Shown one piece after another: positions 1-5,187 of a stretch of 7,304 nucleotides of DNA. The DNA is from CAYGWP01 sp964353455. GTDB taxonomy: Bacteria; Planctomycetota; Phycisphaerae; FEN-1346. The stretch's first letter is position 1. Each line of letters begins with the position of its first letter. Location of the stretch: contig CAYGWP010000561.1 in assembly GCA_964353455.1 (NCBI GenBank), positions 1-7,304 on the forward strand, given 5' to 3'. The position numbers and the translations under genes were made by a program. A model generated the notes under the pieces. The model did no database searches, was not told where the DNA came from, and saw only the letters and a list, made by a program, of their open reading frames with translations.

Positions 1-533
1 ATGTTGCACCGCGACATGATCTCGCTGGCCTGGTCCATCGAGCCGGTGGCTTCCTTGACGGCGACGACCTGCGGCAGTCTGGCCAGGCGCGCAATCGTTT
101 CGGGCGTCATGTTGACGACGCAGCGCGGCGGGATGTTGTAGAGGACCATCGGCAGGTCCACCGCCTCGGCGATCGCCGCGAAGTGGCGGTACAGCCCCTC
201 CTGCGTGGGCTTGTTGTAGTAGGGGACCACCTGTAGGCTGGCGTTGGCTCCGACATGCTTGGCGAACTTCGTAAGGATGATCGCCTCGGCCGTTGCGTTG
301 GCCCCGGCCCCCGCGATGACGGGGGTGCGGCCGGCCGCACGCTTCACCACAGTCTCGATGATCTTCTCGTGCTCTTCCACATCCACGGTCGGGCTCTCGC
401 CGGTGGTCCCGACGGGCGCGAGGCCATCGGCGCCCTGCTCGATCTGCCAATCGACCAGGCGCTCCAGGCCCGCGTAGTCCACGCGGCCGTTCTTAAAGGG
501 GGTGACCAGGGCCACCATGCATCCGGAAAACAT
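1..533 (-). CDS. dapA: 4-hydroxy-tetrahydrodipicolinate synthase, N-terminal 177 residues (cut by window edge)
   Basis: DapA condenses pyruvate with aspartate semialdehyde, the first committed step of lysine and diaminopimelate synthesis, in the cytoplasm. Translating the minus strand from 533 gives MFSGCMVALVTPF followed by the family landmarks in order: GTTGESPT (residues 42-49, the pyruvate-carboxylate Thr-Thr pair), VVPYYNKPTQEG (about 102-113), YNIPPR (132-137, catalytic Tyr and substrate-binding Arg) and VKEATGS (159-165), where Lys160 is the Schiff-base lysine. About 60% of the usual roughly 290 residues is present; the C-terminus lies beyond position 1. The ATG at 533 is supported by a perfect GGAGGAG ribosome binding site at 541-547. 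No defect is visible, so this is probably a working housekeeping gene, transcribed away from the mobile island to its right. Confidence 0.95.
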   Translation of the reverse strand, partial: MFSGCMVALVTPFKNGRVDYAGLERLVDWQIEQGADGLAPVGTTGESPTVDVEEHEKIIETVVKRAAGRTPVIAGAGANATAEAIILTKFAKHVGANASLQVVPYYNKPTQEGLYRHFAAIAEAVDLPMVLYNIPPRCVVNMTPETIARLARLPQVVAVKEATGSMDQASEIMSRCN

Positions 534-570
534 GCGCTATCTCCTCCGTGGGCCGTGCTCCGAGGGGGCC

Positions 571-598
571 ATTCTATCGAATTATTGCGGAGAGTCCA
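571..598 (-). promoter_or_regulatory. candidate sigma70-type promoter of dapA
   Basis: On the minus strand TGGACT (593-598, two mismatches to TTGACA) and TAGAAT (571-576, one mismatch to TATAAT) are separated by 16 bases. This would start transcription around 564 and give a leader of about 30 nt before the dapA ATG at 533. The AT-rich patch stands out in an otherwise GC-rich gap. The assignment rests on pattern only. Confidence 0.4.
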
Positions 599-617
599 GC
601 GCCTAGGGCGTGCGATT

Positions 618-638
618 GTCCATCAGGGGACGATGGAC
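618..638. repeat. 7-bp inverted repeat upstream of the dapA promoter
   Basis: GTCCATC (618-624) and GATGGAC (632-638) form a perfect 7-bp inverted repeat around a 7-base spacer. It lies about 20 bp upstream of the candidate -35 box of dapA and 15 bp from the left end of element 1. It could be an operator or a weak hairpin. No T-run follows it, so a terminator is unlikely. Confidence 0.3.
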
Positions 639-651
639 GCTTCTCTGTTAC

Positions 652-676
652 AGTTCTGGTGACATACACTTTAATT
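652..676 (+). repeat. left terminal inverted repeat of element 1
   Basis: It contains TTCTGGTGACATACACTTTA. It differs from the right arm at four of 25 positions, including the T that replaces C in TTCCGG. Confidence 0.75.
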
Positions 677-717
677 GGCTTGACGGCTGAGGGGCGGGTG
701 ATACAGTCAGGGCATGA

Positions 718-906
718 CCCGCTTGGCGCGACTGGCGGAGTTTCCTGATGGCCGAGGAGGACGAGCAGACGCTGCGCAGGCTTCGGCGACACGGGCGAAC
801 GGGCCGACCCCTGGGGAGTCCGGCGTTCGTGGCCGACCTGGAACTCCGGCTGACCCGCCTCCTGTGTCCCCGGAAGCCCGGTCCCAGGCCGGCCGGGGGG
901 AGATAA
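718..906 (+). pseudogene. C-terminal remnant of a REP-associated (Y1-type) tyrosine transposase
   Basis: The frame starting after the stop at 715-717 reads DWRSFLMAEEDEQTLRRL, then RRHGRTGRPLGSPAFVADLE, and ends in PRKPGPRPAGGR before a TAA at 904-906. A DWRSFL segment followed by LRRH-RTGRPLGS-AF and a PRKPGP tail is the usual end of RAYT-family proteins (Y1_Tnp, HUH nucleases that act on single-stranded DNA). The catalytic half, with the HUH motif and tyrosine, is absent. Just upstream a DPL reading occurs in a different frame (712-720), which suggests a frameshift at the edge of the remnant. The stop codon falls inside the right inverted repeat, as expected of a transposase gene that runs to the element's end. 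The protein cannot be active. Confidence 0.7.
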
Positions 907-925
907 GGTGTATGTCACCGGAACT
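901..925 (-). repeat. right terminal inverted repeat of element 1
   Basis: On the minus strand it contains TTCCGGTGACATACACCTTA, the counterpart of the arm at 652-676. It also contains an ATG (912) that opens in frame onto the following gene fragment. Confidence 0.75.
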
Positions 926-926
926 A

Positions 927-1223
927 CAGATGGTGACGCTGTGCGACGTGCGGGGGCGGGCGTTTCAGGGCACGCACGGGGCGGGAACGCCGGAGGCCCC
1001 GGCCGATTGGCCGGAGACGAAGTACCCCGATAAGAAGGGCCGGGAATCCGGGGATAACTACGCCATCGGCTCCGGGTCACGCGGCGGTTTCTTTGGAGAC
1101 ACGCCCTTCACTTTGCGCATGTCGGACCGCGGCCATGCGGCCTACAGGCCGCGGCCTGGGTCCTTCAGCGTGCGGTCGCGCCCGGACCAGAACGGCTTTC
1201 GCAGTGTGCGCACGGCGCCGTAG
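927..1223 (+). pseudogene. C-terminal fragment of a formylglycine-generating-enzyme-like (SUMF1/FGE-sulfatase domain) protein
   Basis: From the right edge of element 1 the frame reads MVTLCDVRGRAFQGTHGAGT, passes a DWP segment, then SRGGFFGDTPFTLRMSDR and ends QNGFRSVRTAP before TAG at 1221-1223. The pattern RGG-aromatic, LR-SDR and a terminal GFR-VRTAP is the usual ending of one branch of FGE-sulfatase-domain proteins (PF03781), as I recall the family. Only about 98 residues remain of a domain normally well over 200, and the N-terminus stops at the element border, so the gene is broken. The reading frame continues unbroken leftwards through the element to 714, and the ATG at 912 inside the inverted repeat could in principle start a short fusion. 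The stop is 23 bp before the DUF4838 start, so the two were probably one operon before the breakage. The family assignment is from memory of sequence patterns. Confidence 0.55.
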
Positions 1224-1246
1224 GAACTTGGTGGAGGAGATGATCC

Positions 1247-3079
1247 ATGACACCCCTTATGGCCTGTGCGGCCCTGGCGGCCGTGATGGTGCTGCCGGCG
1301 CTGGCCGGCGCTGAACTCCAGCCGCGAGACCTGACGCCCGTGACCCGGCTGGACACGCCGGCGCACCCGCCTGTGGAGGTCGTGCGCGAGGGGCGAGCGC
1401 GGGCGGTGGTGTATGTAGTTGACGCCAACCCAGGCGCGAATCTTAAGCGGCTGGTGGACGAGCTGGTTGAGGTGGTCCGCCTCGGCACAGGTGCCACGCT
1501 CGAGCGGGTCGCCGAACCTCCGGCCGCCGACCGGCCTGCCATCGTGATCGGCGACGGTGCGGAATCGCGCCAAGCCGGCATCGACGCGGCCCAGATTCCC
1601 ATCGAAGGGCTCGTCGTCAGGACCTCGCCGAATCGCGTCTACCTCGTGGGCAGCACGCAGGCGTTGCCGCCGGGCAGCAACCGGTGGGCACAGTGGGACA
1701 ACGACGGCACGGCCTGGGCCGTGGCCGATTTTCTCGAACGCTTCGTCGGGGTGCGCTGGTATTGGCCGGCCGATCTCGGCGGACGGAGCATTCTCCCCGC
1801 CGCATCGCTCGTCATTCCCCCGGCCCACTACCGCGATCAACCGGTCTTCCGCCAGCGGCTGTTTCATCCCCGCCCCGGCTGGAAGCTGCCGCAGAAGGCC
1901 CGCTGGTTCGACAAAGAGCCGCTTCCCTTCGCCGCGGGCGCGATTCCTGACGGGGTTACGGCGGTCGACATGCTGTCCTATCTGCCCCTGGTGCGGGAGG
2001 GCAACAGTTGGCCCTACCAGGTCAAGGTTCACGAGCCGCAGAGACTTTGGCGTCAATGGGAGAGCAAGTGGTCCAAGCACCCCGAGTTGCTCGACATGTT
2101 CGAGCAGAAGAAGGACGGCAAGCCGAACCTGAGCATGCTCTGTTACAACTCTCAGCGGACCTTCGATTATCTGATCGAGGGCTGCGCCGATGCCTGGGAC
2201 CATGGAAAGCCGGCCTCCTGGGTCACCCCCACCTGCGTGACCGTGTCGCCGGGCGACCGTCCTCTGGACTGCCAATGCAAGGCCTGCCGGGAAACGACGG
2301 CCAAGGGCGGCGCTTCGCTGATCATGGGCCTGTTCGTCAGGCGGATGTGCGAGGAGGTCAAGAAGCGATGGCCCGACAAGAAGGTGATCTATTTGCCGTA
2401 CTGGAACTACCAGAAATGCCCCGAGGAGGTGGATTTCCCCGACAACCTCGCGGTCATGGTCTGCACCACCGGCGGCCCGATGGCGCTGATGCGTCAACCC
2501 AACTGCAGACGCGCGACCGAGAGTAACCTGCGCGCGTGGAGCGCGAAGGTCGGCGGCGGCCGGATCACCGACTGGGACTACTCCGACCGCGGCAGCGGCT
2601 GGACGTACGGACCGCTCCAGTACCCGCATCTGGTGCGCGATTTCTACCAGACGAATCGTACCCTCCTTGCCGGGTCGTTCCTCAACGGCGGCATCATGAG
2701 TGATTGGACCACCACCGCGCCCACGCTCTACGTCTGGATGAAAGTGCTCTGGAACCCGGAAGTGGATGTGGACGCGGTGCTCGACGAGATGTGCCGGCGG
2801 CTCTACGGCAAGGCCGGCGGCACGGTGCGGGAACTCGTCCGGCTGGAGTGCGACCGCTGGGAGGCCGCGCGGTGGACGCATCACCTGGCCGACGAGGGCC
2901 GCATCCCGCCCGAGCTGTTCCAGGAGATCTGGCCGCCGGACGTGGTGGGCCGGATGAAGGCGCTGCGCGACAAGGCGCTGGCCGAAATGGCCGACGACGC
3001 GATATCCCGGCAGCGATTCCTTTACTGGACCTGGACTTTCGACGCCTTTCTCAAAGACGCCGAGGGAGAGTTCCGGTGA
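1247..3079 (+). CDS. secreted DUF4838 protein with alpha-glucuronidase-like N-terminal region, C-terminus truncated by element 2
   Basis: This 610-aa protein resembles the DUF4838 family, secreted glycoside-hydrolase-related proteins of unproven reaction found in polysaccharide-degrading bacteria. Residues 1-22 form a signal peptide (hydrophobic AALAAVMVLPALAGA, likely cut after LAGA). Residues about 45-195 resemble the GH67 N-terminal-like fold, ending in GTAWAVADFLERFVGVRWYW, which is close to the DUF4838 signature. The central part carries a cysteine cluster (Cys342, Cys344, Cys347, Cys391) and WDYSD (443-447). The ATG at 1247 has GGAGGAG at 1233-1239, seven bases upstream. The last codons (EGEFR, TGA 3077-3079) run into TTCCGGTGAC, the left end of element 2, so the stop belongs to the element and the original protein was longer. 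No close match to its usual end is visible. The truncated product may or may not fold. A role in polysaccharide breakdown is inferred from the family and the export signal. Confidence 0.8.
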   Translation: MTPLMACAALAAVMVLPALAGAELQPRDLTPVTRLDTPAHPPVEVVREGRARAVVYVVDANPGANLKRLVDELVEVVRLGTGATLERVAEPPAADRPAIVIGDGAESRQAGIDAAQIPIEGLVVRTSPNRVYLVGSTQALPPGSNRWAQWDNDGTAWAVADFLERFVGVRWYWPADLGGRSILPAASLVIPPAHYRDQPVFRQRLFHPRPGWKLPQKARWFDKEPLPFAAGAIPDGVTAVDMLSYLPLVREGNSWPYQVKVHEPQRLWRQWESKWSKHPELLDMFEQKKDGKPNLSMLCYNSQRTFDYLIEGCADAWDHGKPASWVTPTCVTVSPGDRPLDCQCKACRETTAKGGASLIMGLFVRRMCEEVKKRWPDKKVIYLPYWNYQKCPEEVDFPDNLAVMVCTTGGPMALMRQPNCRRATESNLRAWSAKVGGGRITDWDYSDRGSGWTYGPLQYPHLVRDFYQTNRTLLAGSFLNGGIMSDWTTTAPTLYVWMKVLWNPEVDVDAVLDEMCRRLYGKAGGTVRELVRLECDRWEAARWTHHLADEGRIPPELFQEIWPPDVVGRMKALRDKALAEMADDAISRQRFLYWTWTFDAFLKDAEGEFR

Positions 3080-3095
3080 CACACACTTTATCTCC
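3071..3095 (+). repeat. left terminal inverted repeat of element 2
   Basis: Reads TTCCGGTGACACACACTTTA and continues to TCTCC. It supplies the TGA that ends the DUF4838 reading frame. Confidence 0.8.
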
Positions 3096-3234
3096 CGCGG
3101 AACCCCGTGCGCCGGGCTGGCCCTTGATAAGCGTCTGCGGCTTGGCGCATGGTGAAGCACGCGGCCAACGTGCTCTCGGCTCGAAGCGCGGCGAGCGGTT
3201 GGCGGGCTTAGGGTGGCGGGTGGCGGCATGAGTC

Positions 3235-3259
3235 GGAGATTAGGTGTGTGTCACCGGAA
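3235..3259 (-). repeat. right terminal inverted repeat of element 2
   Basis: On the minus strand it reads TTCCGGTGACACACACCTAA and then TCTCC, with two mismatches to the left arm. The PIN-domain remnant begins immediately to the right. Confidence 0.8.
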
Positions 3260-3260
3260 T

Positions 3261-3398
3261 TCCTGGCGAGCGGACTTGGTGGTGAGTTGGAACTTCAAGC
3301 ACATTGTGCACTGGGACAAGATACGCATGTTCAATGCGGTCAACCTGTGGGAGGGGTATCCGGAGATTGAAATCCGCTCGCCCCGGGAGGTGATCTGA
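3261..3398 (+). pseudogene. C-terminal remnant of a PIN-domain (VapC-like) toxin gene
   Basis: The 45 residues after element 2 read ADLVVSWNFKHIVHWDKIR, MFNAVNLWEGYPEIEIRS and PREVI before TGA at 3396-3398. DxxVSWNFKHIV followed by NAVN and a RSPREV ending is typical of the C-terminal part of one group of PIN-domain proteins that occur in two-gene toxin-antitoxin-like loci. PIN proteins are metal-dependent ribonucleases. The N-terminal portion with most of the active-site acidic residues is missing, cut exactly at the element border, so no active toxin can be made. The frame stays open leftwards into element 2 as far as an ATG at 3213, but that extension is element sequence. The stop touches the ATG of the next gene, and its last codons hold that gene's ribosome binding site. 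Confidence 0.75.
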
Positions 3399-3644
3399 AT
3401 GAAGAAGGATAAAGAGTTCGACTGCGTCCGCTTCAAGGACGAGTTGCAGGCCCGTCTGATGCGCGAGTACAAAGGGCTGACGGAAGAACAGATTCGTCGG
3501 CGCACCGCGCGAAAACTGGCCACGTCCAAGAGTCCGATCGCGCAACTGTGGCGCAAGTTGCAGGCTCGCGACGAGAAAGCGGCGAAGGCGGCCGGCGCGC
3601 GCCGGTCGGGCCGCCGGTCACGGCGGGTGCGCAGCCCTGCGTAA
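3399..3644 (+). CDS. small partner (antitoxin-like) protein of the broken PIN toxin gene
   Basis: This 81-aa protein starts MKKDKEFDCVRFKDELQARL, continues with a helical charged segment (GLTEEQIRRRTARKL) and ends in a strongly basic tail (RRSGRRSRRVRS). Small proteins beginning K-x-FDC-x-(K/R)-x-K next to this kind of PIN protein are usually annotated as the antitoxin component; that comparison is from memory. The ATG directly follows the PIN stop codon (TGAATG), and GGGAGG at 3385-3390 is a good ribosome binding site eight bases upstream, so the original pair was translationally coupled. The gene looks intact but has lost its toxin partner and probably its promoter. Any expression would have to come from a promoter within or left of element 2. 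Function unproven. Confidence 0.65.
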   Translation: MKKDKEFDCVRFKDELQARLMREYKGLTEEQIRRRTARKLATSKSPIAQLWRKLQARDEKAAKAAGARRSGRRSRRVRSPA

Positions 3645-3653
3645 GGATGCGCG

Positions 3654-3674
3654 TTAACCGGCGGTTAACCGCCG
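3654..3674. repeat. two overlapping perfect palindromes
   Basis: TTAACCG-G-CGGTTAA (3654-3668, 7-bp arms around one base) overlaps CGGCGGTTAACCGCCG (3659-3674, a 16-bp perfect palindrome). They begin 10 bp after the stop of the antitoxin-like gene. They could act as a transcription terminator or a protein-binding site. No T-run follows, so no role is assigned. Confidence 0.5.
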
Positions 3675-3778
3675 CCAGAGCGACAGAAACCTCTTCCCAA
3701 CGCTTGAAACTCGTTCGAAACGGGGAGCCAGAAATCTAACGGCGAACTTTCGCGGCTTGCACGCTAACGCGAAGCCCC

Positions 3779-3811
3779 GGCACGTGCAAAATGATTACGG
3801 TTTGGGCGGCG
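3779..3811. repeat. direct repeat copy A, a duplicate of the 3' end of the CreD-like gene
   Basis: Begins GGCACGTGCAAAATGATTAC. It repeats 3851-3884 with one single-base indel and a few substitutions. Read on the minus strand it would encode APPKP and a TAA, against APSKP and TAA in the real gene end. It therefore looks like a duplicated gene terminus lying 72 bp downstream of the true one. Both copies contain the palindrome GCACGTGC. Confidence 0.65.
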
Positions 3812-3816
3812 CTTCT

Positions 3817-3844
3817 GCGCGGCGGGTGCGGAGACCCGCCGCGC
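3817..3844 (-). terminator. strong hairpin downstream of the CreD-like gene, possible terminator
   Basis: GCGCGGCGGGT (3817-3827) and ACCCGCCGCGC (3834-3844) form a perfect 11-bp GC-rich stem with a 6-base loop. It begins 23 bp past the TAA of the CreD-like gene, at the end of the minus-strand gene run, where a terminator is expected. No T-run follows on either strand, so intrinsic termination is uncertain. It lies between the two direct-repeat copies. Confidence 0.5.
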
Positions 3845-3850
3845 TAAGTG

Positions 3851-3884
3851 GGCACGTGCAAAGTTGATTACGGCTTGGACGGCG
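3851..3884. repeat. direct repeat copy B, spanning the stop codon of the CreD-like gene
   Basis: Begins GGCACGTGCAAAGTTGATTA. It includes the TAA (3868-3870 on the minus strand) and the last five codons of the CreD-like gene. It matches copy A at 3779-3811. Confidence 0.65.
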
Positions 3885-5157
3885 CCGGCGGCGCGGGCGG
3901 CGGCGGGGGCAGCGGCGGCGCGGCCGGCTTCCGGAACACGGCGTTCCAGTCCAGCCGCCCTGTGGCCTGCATCAACACGAACAGCGTGATGATCGCCACG
4001 ATCACCACCGTCAGCCCGGTCCAGGTTTTCCAGAAGAAGGCGTAACTGAACCCGATCAGGTACACCAGTTGCGCCAGGCCCACGTACACGAGGGCGAACT
4101 TCGCCCCCGCCACCAGGCGGATGTAACTTACGACCAGGAAAACGCTGACGGCCGCGCAGATCCAGAAGGCGTATTCGATGTTGATCTTATCGACCAGGTA
4201 CGCCATCAGGATGTGGAACGCGAAGAACCCCGCCGAGACCAGAAGATAGTGCATCGGGTGCAGCGGAATCTTCTTCAGGATGACGATGGTCACCAGGACC
4301 GTGAAGAAAAAGAACAGGCTGACCGGCGCGAGGTAACTCATGCGTGCCGCAACCGCTCCGGCCTCCGGCACGGCGGGCATCTCGATGCCCATCCTCTGGG
4401 CGGCCCGCAGATTGTTGTATTGCCAGACGGCCTTCATGCCGGTCGGCGTGGATTCCGCCTTCCTGGCCGGGCTTATGGACCCTTTGGGATAGTCGATGTT
4501 GCGAAAGTCCATGGTCGTGGTCATCGTGAAGTTCTGGAGAAGCGGGATGCGTCCGCCGTCCGCCTTGCCGACCTCGTACTCCCATCTGTCCCGCCCGCGC
4601 GCCGCGTACGAGACGGTAACCGTGTGGCGCTGGCCGTCGGCCGGAATCGCCACTTCGAGGGTGGCTTGGACGCCTCCGCTTGTCTCAACGGCCATGGGTT
4701 TGCCGTCGAGCGTCACGTTCAGTTCCTCAAACGTGCGGACACGGTCCGGCAGGCGGAACACGAAGCATGACTGGCCGGCCTTTGCGCCCGCCGTCGCCGA
4801 GGCTGTGGCGGGCAGGCCCTCGGGCGCCTGGGCCGCGTATTCGCCCGCAAACCGCACGGTGTACGTGCTGAACCAGATGAGGCCCATGTACCGATGCTCA
4901 TGCACGAAATCAACCGTCACGGTGCTCGCGGCCGGGTCGATGACCGTGCTCGCGCGCGTCGCGTCGCTGTAGGCGCTGGTCACCAGGTGGGGCGCGGGCT
5001 GGACGAGCGATGATGGGCCCCAGCGGGCGTTGACTTCCTCTGTCATGGCGCGGTCTGCGCTGGCCGTGCGGTACTCGATGGTCCCTCCCAGGATCAGCCA
5101 CGCCACTCCGACCATGGCGAAAATGACGATGATCAGGAAAAATCGGAGTCCGGACAT
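3868..5157 (-). CDS. CreD-like inner membrane protein with proline-rich C-terminal tail
   Basis: The 429-aa protein has the CreD (PF06123) layout: one N-terminal membrane helix (about 5-24), a long extracytoplasmic beta-rich domain (about 25-275), then a cluster of five helices near 276-295, 302-322, 328-349, 353-375 and 379-397. SLFFFFTVLVTIVILKKIPL, HPMHYLLVSAGFFAFHILMA and the ending ATGRLDWNAVF match the pattern of CreD C-terminal helices, where a short T-x-R-x-DW motif is typical. CreD is an envelope protein of the CreBC stress regulon in E. coli with no defined reaction. E. coli CreD is about 450 aa, so length agrees. The last 20 residues are almost all Pro and Ala (PPLPPPPPAPPAPSKP), an unusual cytoplasmic tail. 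The ATG at 5157 follows a purine-rich AAAGGGGAAAACC. It lies 30 bp after the unknown gene, so it may be cotranscribed with it. No creB or creC homologue is in view. Confidence 0.7.
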   Translation of the reverse strand: MSGLRFFLIIVIFAMVGVAWLILGGTIEYRTASADRAMTEEVNARWGPSSLVQPAPHLVTSAYSDATRASTVIDPAASTVTVDFVHEHRYMGLIWFSTYTVRFAGEYAAQAPEGLPATASATAGAKAGQSCFVFRLPDRVRTFEELNVTLDGKPMAVETSGGVQATLEVAIPADGQRHTVTVSYAARGRDRWEYEVGKADGGRIPLLQNFTMTTTMDFRNIDYPKGSISPARKAESTPTGMKAVWQYNNLRAAQRMGIEMPAVPEAGAVAARMSYLAPVSLFFFFTVLVTIVILKKIPLHPMHYLLVSAGFFAFHILMAYLVDKINIEYAFWICAAVSVFLVVSYIRLVAGAKFALVYVGLAQLVYLIGFSYAFFWKTWTGLTVVIVAIITLFVLMQATGRLDWNAVFRKPAAPPLPPPPPAPPAPSKP

Positions 5158-5187
5158 GGTTTTCCCCTTTCGTGTCGCAGCCCGTGG

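Larger units (their letters stand above)
652..925 (+). mobile_element. element 1: short inverted-repeat element, internally deleted derivative of a Y1-transposase (RAYT/IS200-like) unit
   Basis: The ends are 25-bp inverted repeats (652-676 and 901-925, 21 of 25 positions matching) with the core TTC(C/T)GGTGACATACAC. Inside, near the right end, lies the C-terminal tail of a Y1-type transposase, so the element looks like a full unit that has lost most of its gene. The same ends recur around element 2 at 3071-3260. In both copies the left arm reads CACT and the right arm, reverse-complemented, reads CACC after the shared core, so the two elements point the same way. To its left is the dapA promoter region; to its right begins the formylglycine-enzyme-like gene fragment. 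No target-site duplication can be recognised. Confidence 0.75.
3071..3260 (+). mobile_element. element 2: 190-bp non-coding inverted-repeat (MITE-like) element
   Basis: The 25-bp ends at 3071-3095 and 3235-3259 match at 23 of 25 positions and share the core TTCCGGTGACACACAC with element 1. The interior (about 140 bp) contains no recognisable protein; short open frames there match nothing I know. A small hairpin, AGCACG (3156-3161) with CGTGCT (3169-3174), lies in the middle. The element abuts a gene missing its 3' end on the left and a gene missing its 5' end on the right. It is presumably mobilised in trans by a full-length Y1-transposase unit elsewhere in the genome; this is inferred from the element 1 remnant. 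Confidence 0.8.

Noticed and set aside
714..926. Plus-strand frame from ATG 714 as the true N-terminus of the formylglycine-enzyme-like gene
   Set aside because: This part is element 1 sequence, and the adjacent frame there encodes the transposase tail. The openness is incidental to the high GC content.
574..1080. Minus-strand 168-codon frame across element 1
   Set aside because: It crosses both inverted repeats and the transposase remnant, has no family resemblance, and is low-complexity Pro/Arg/Ser.
1142..3229. Long open frame (695 codons) on the minus strand opposite the DUF4838 gene
   Set aside because: It is an antisense shadow of a GC-rich gene: the composition is arginine-, histidine- and proline-rich with no recognisable domain. 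The plus-strand frame has a signal peptide, family motifs and a ribosome binding site.
3886..3925. GGC/GGG-rich tract resembling a microsatellite
   Set aside because: It is explained by the proline and alanine codons of the CreD-like protein's tail on the minus strand.
4069..4770. Plus-strand 233-codon frame within the CreD-like gene
   Set aside because: It is an antisense shadow, rich in charged residues with no domain. The minus-strand frame has clear membrane helices.
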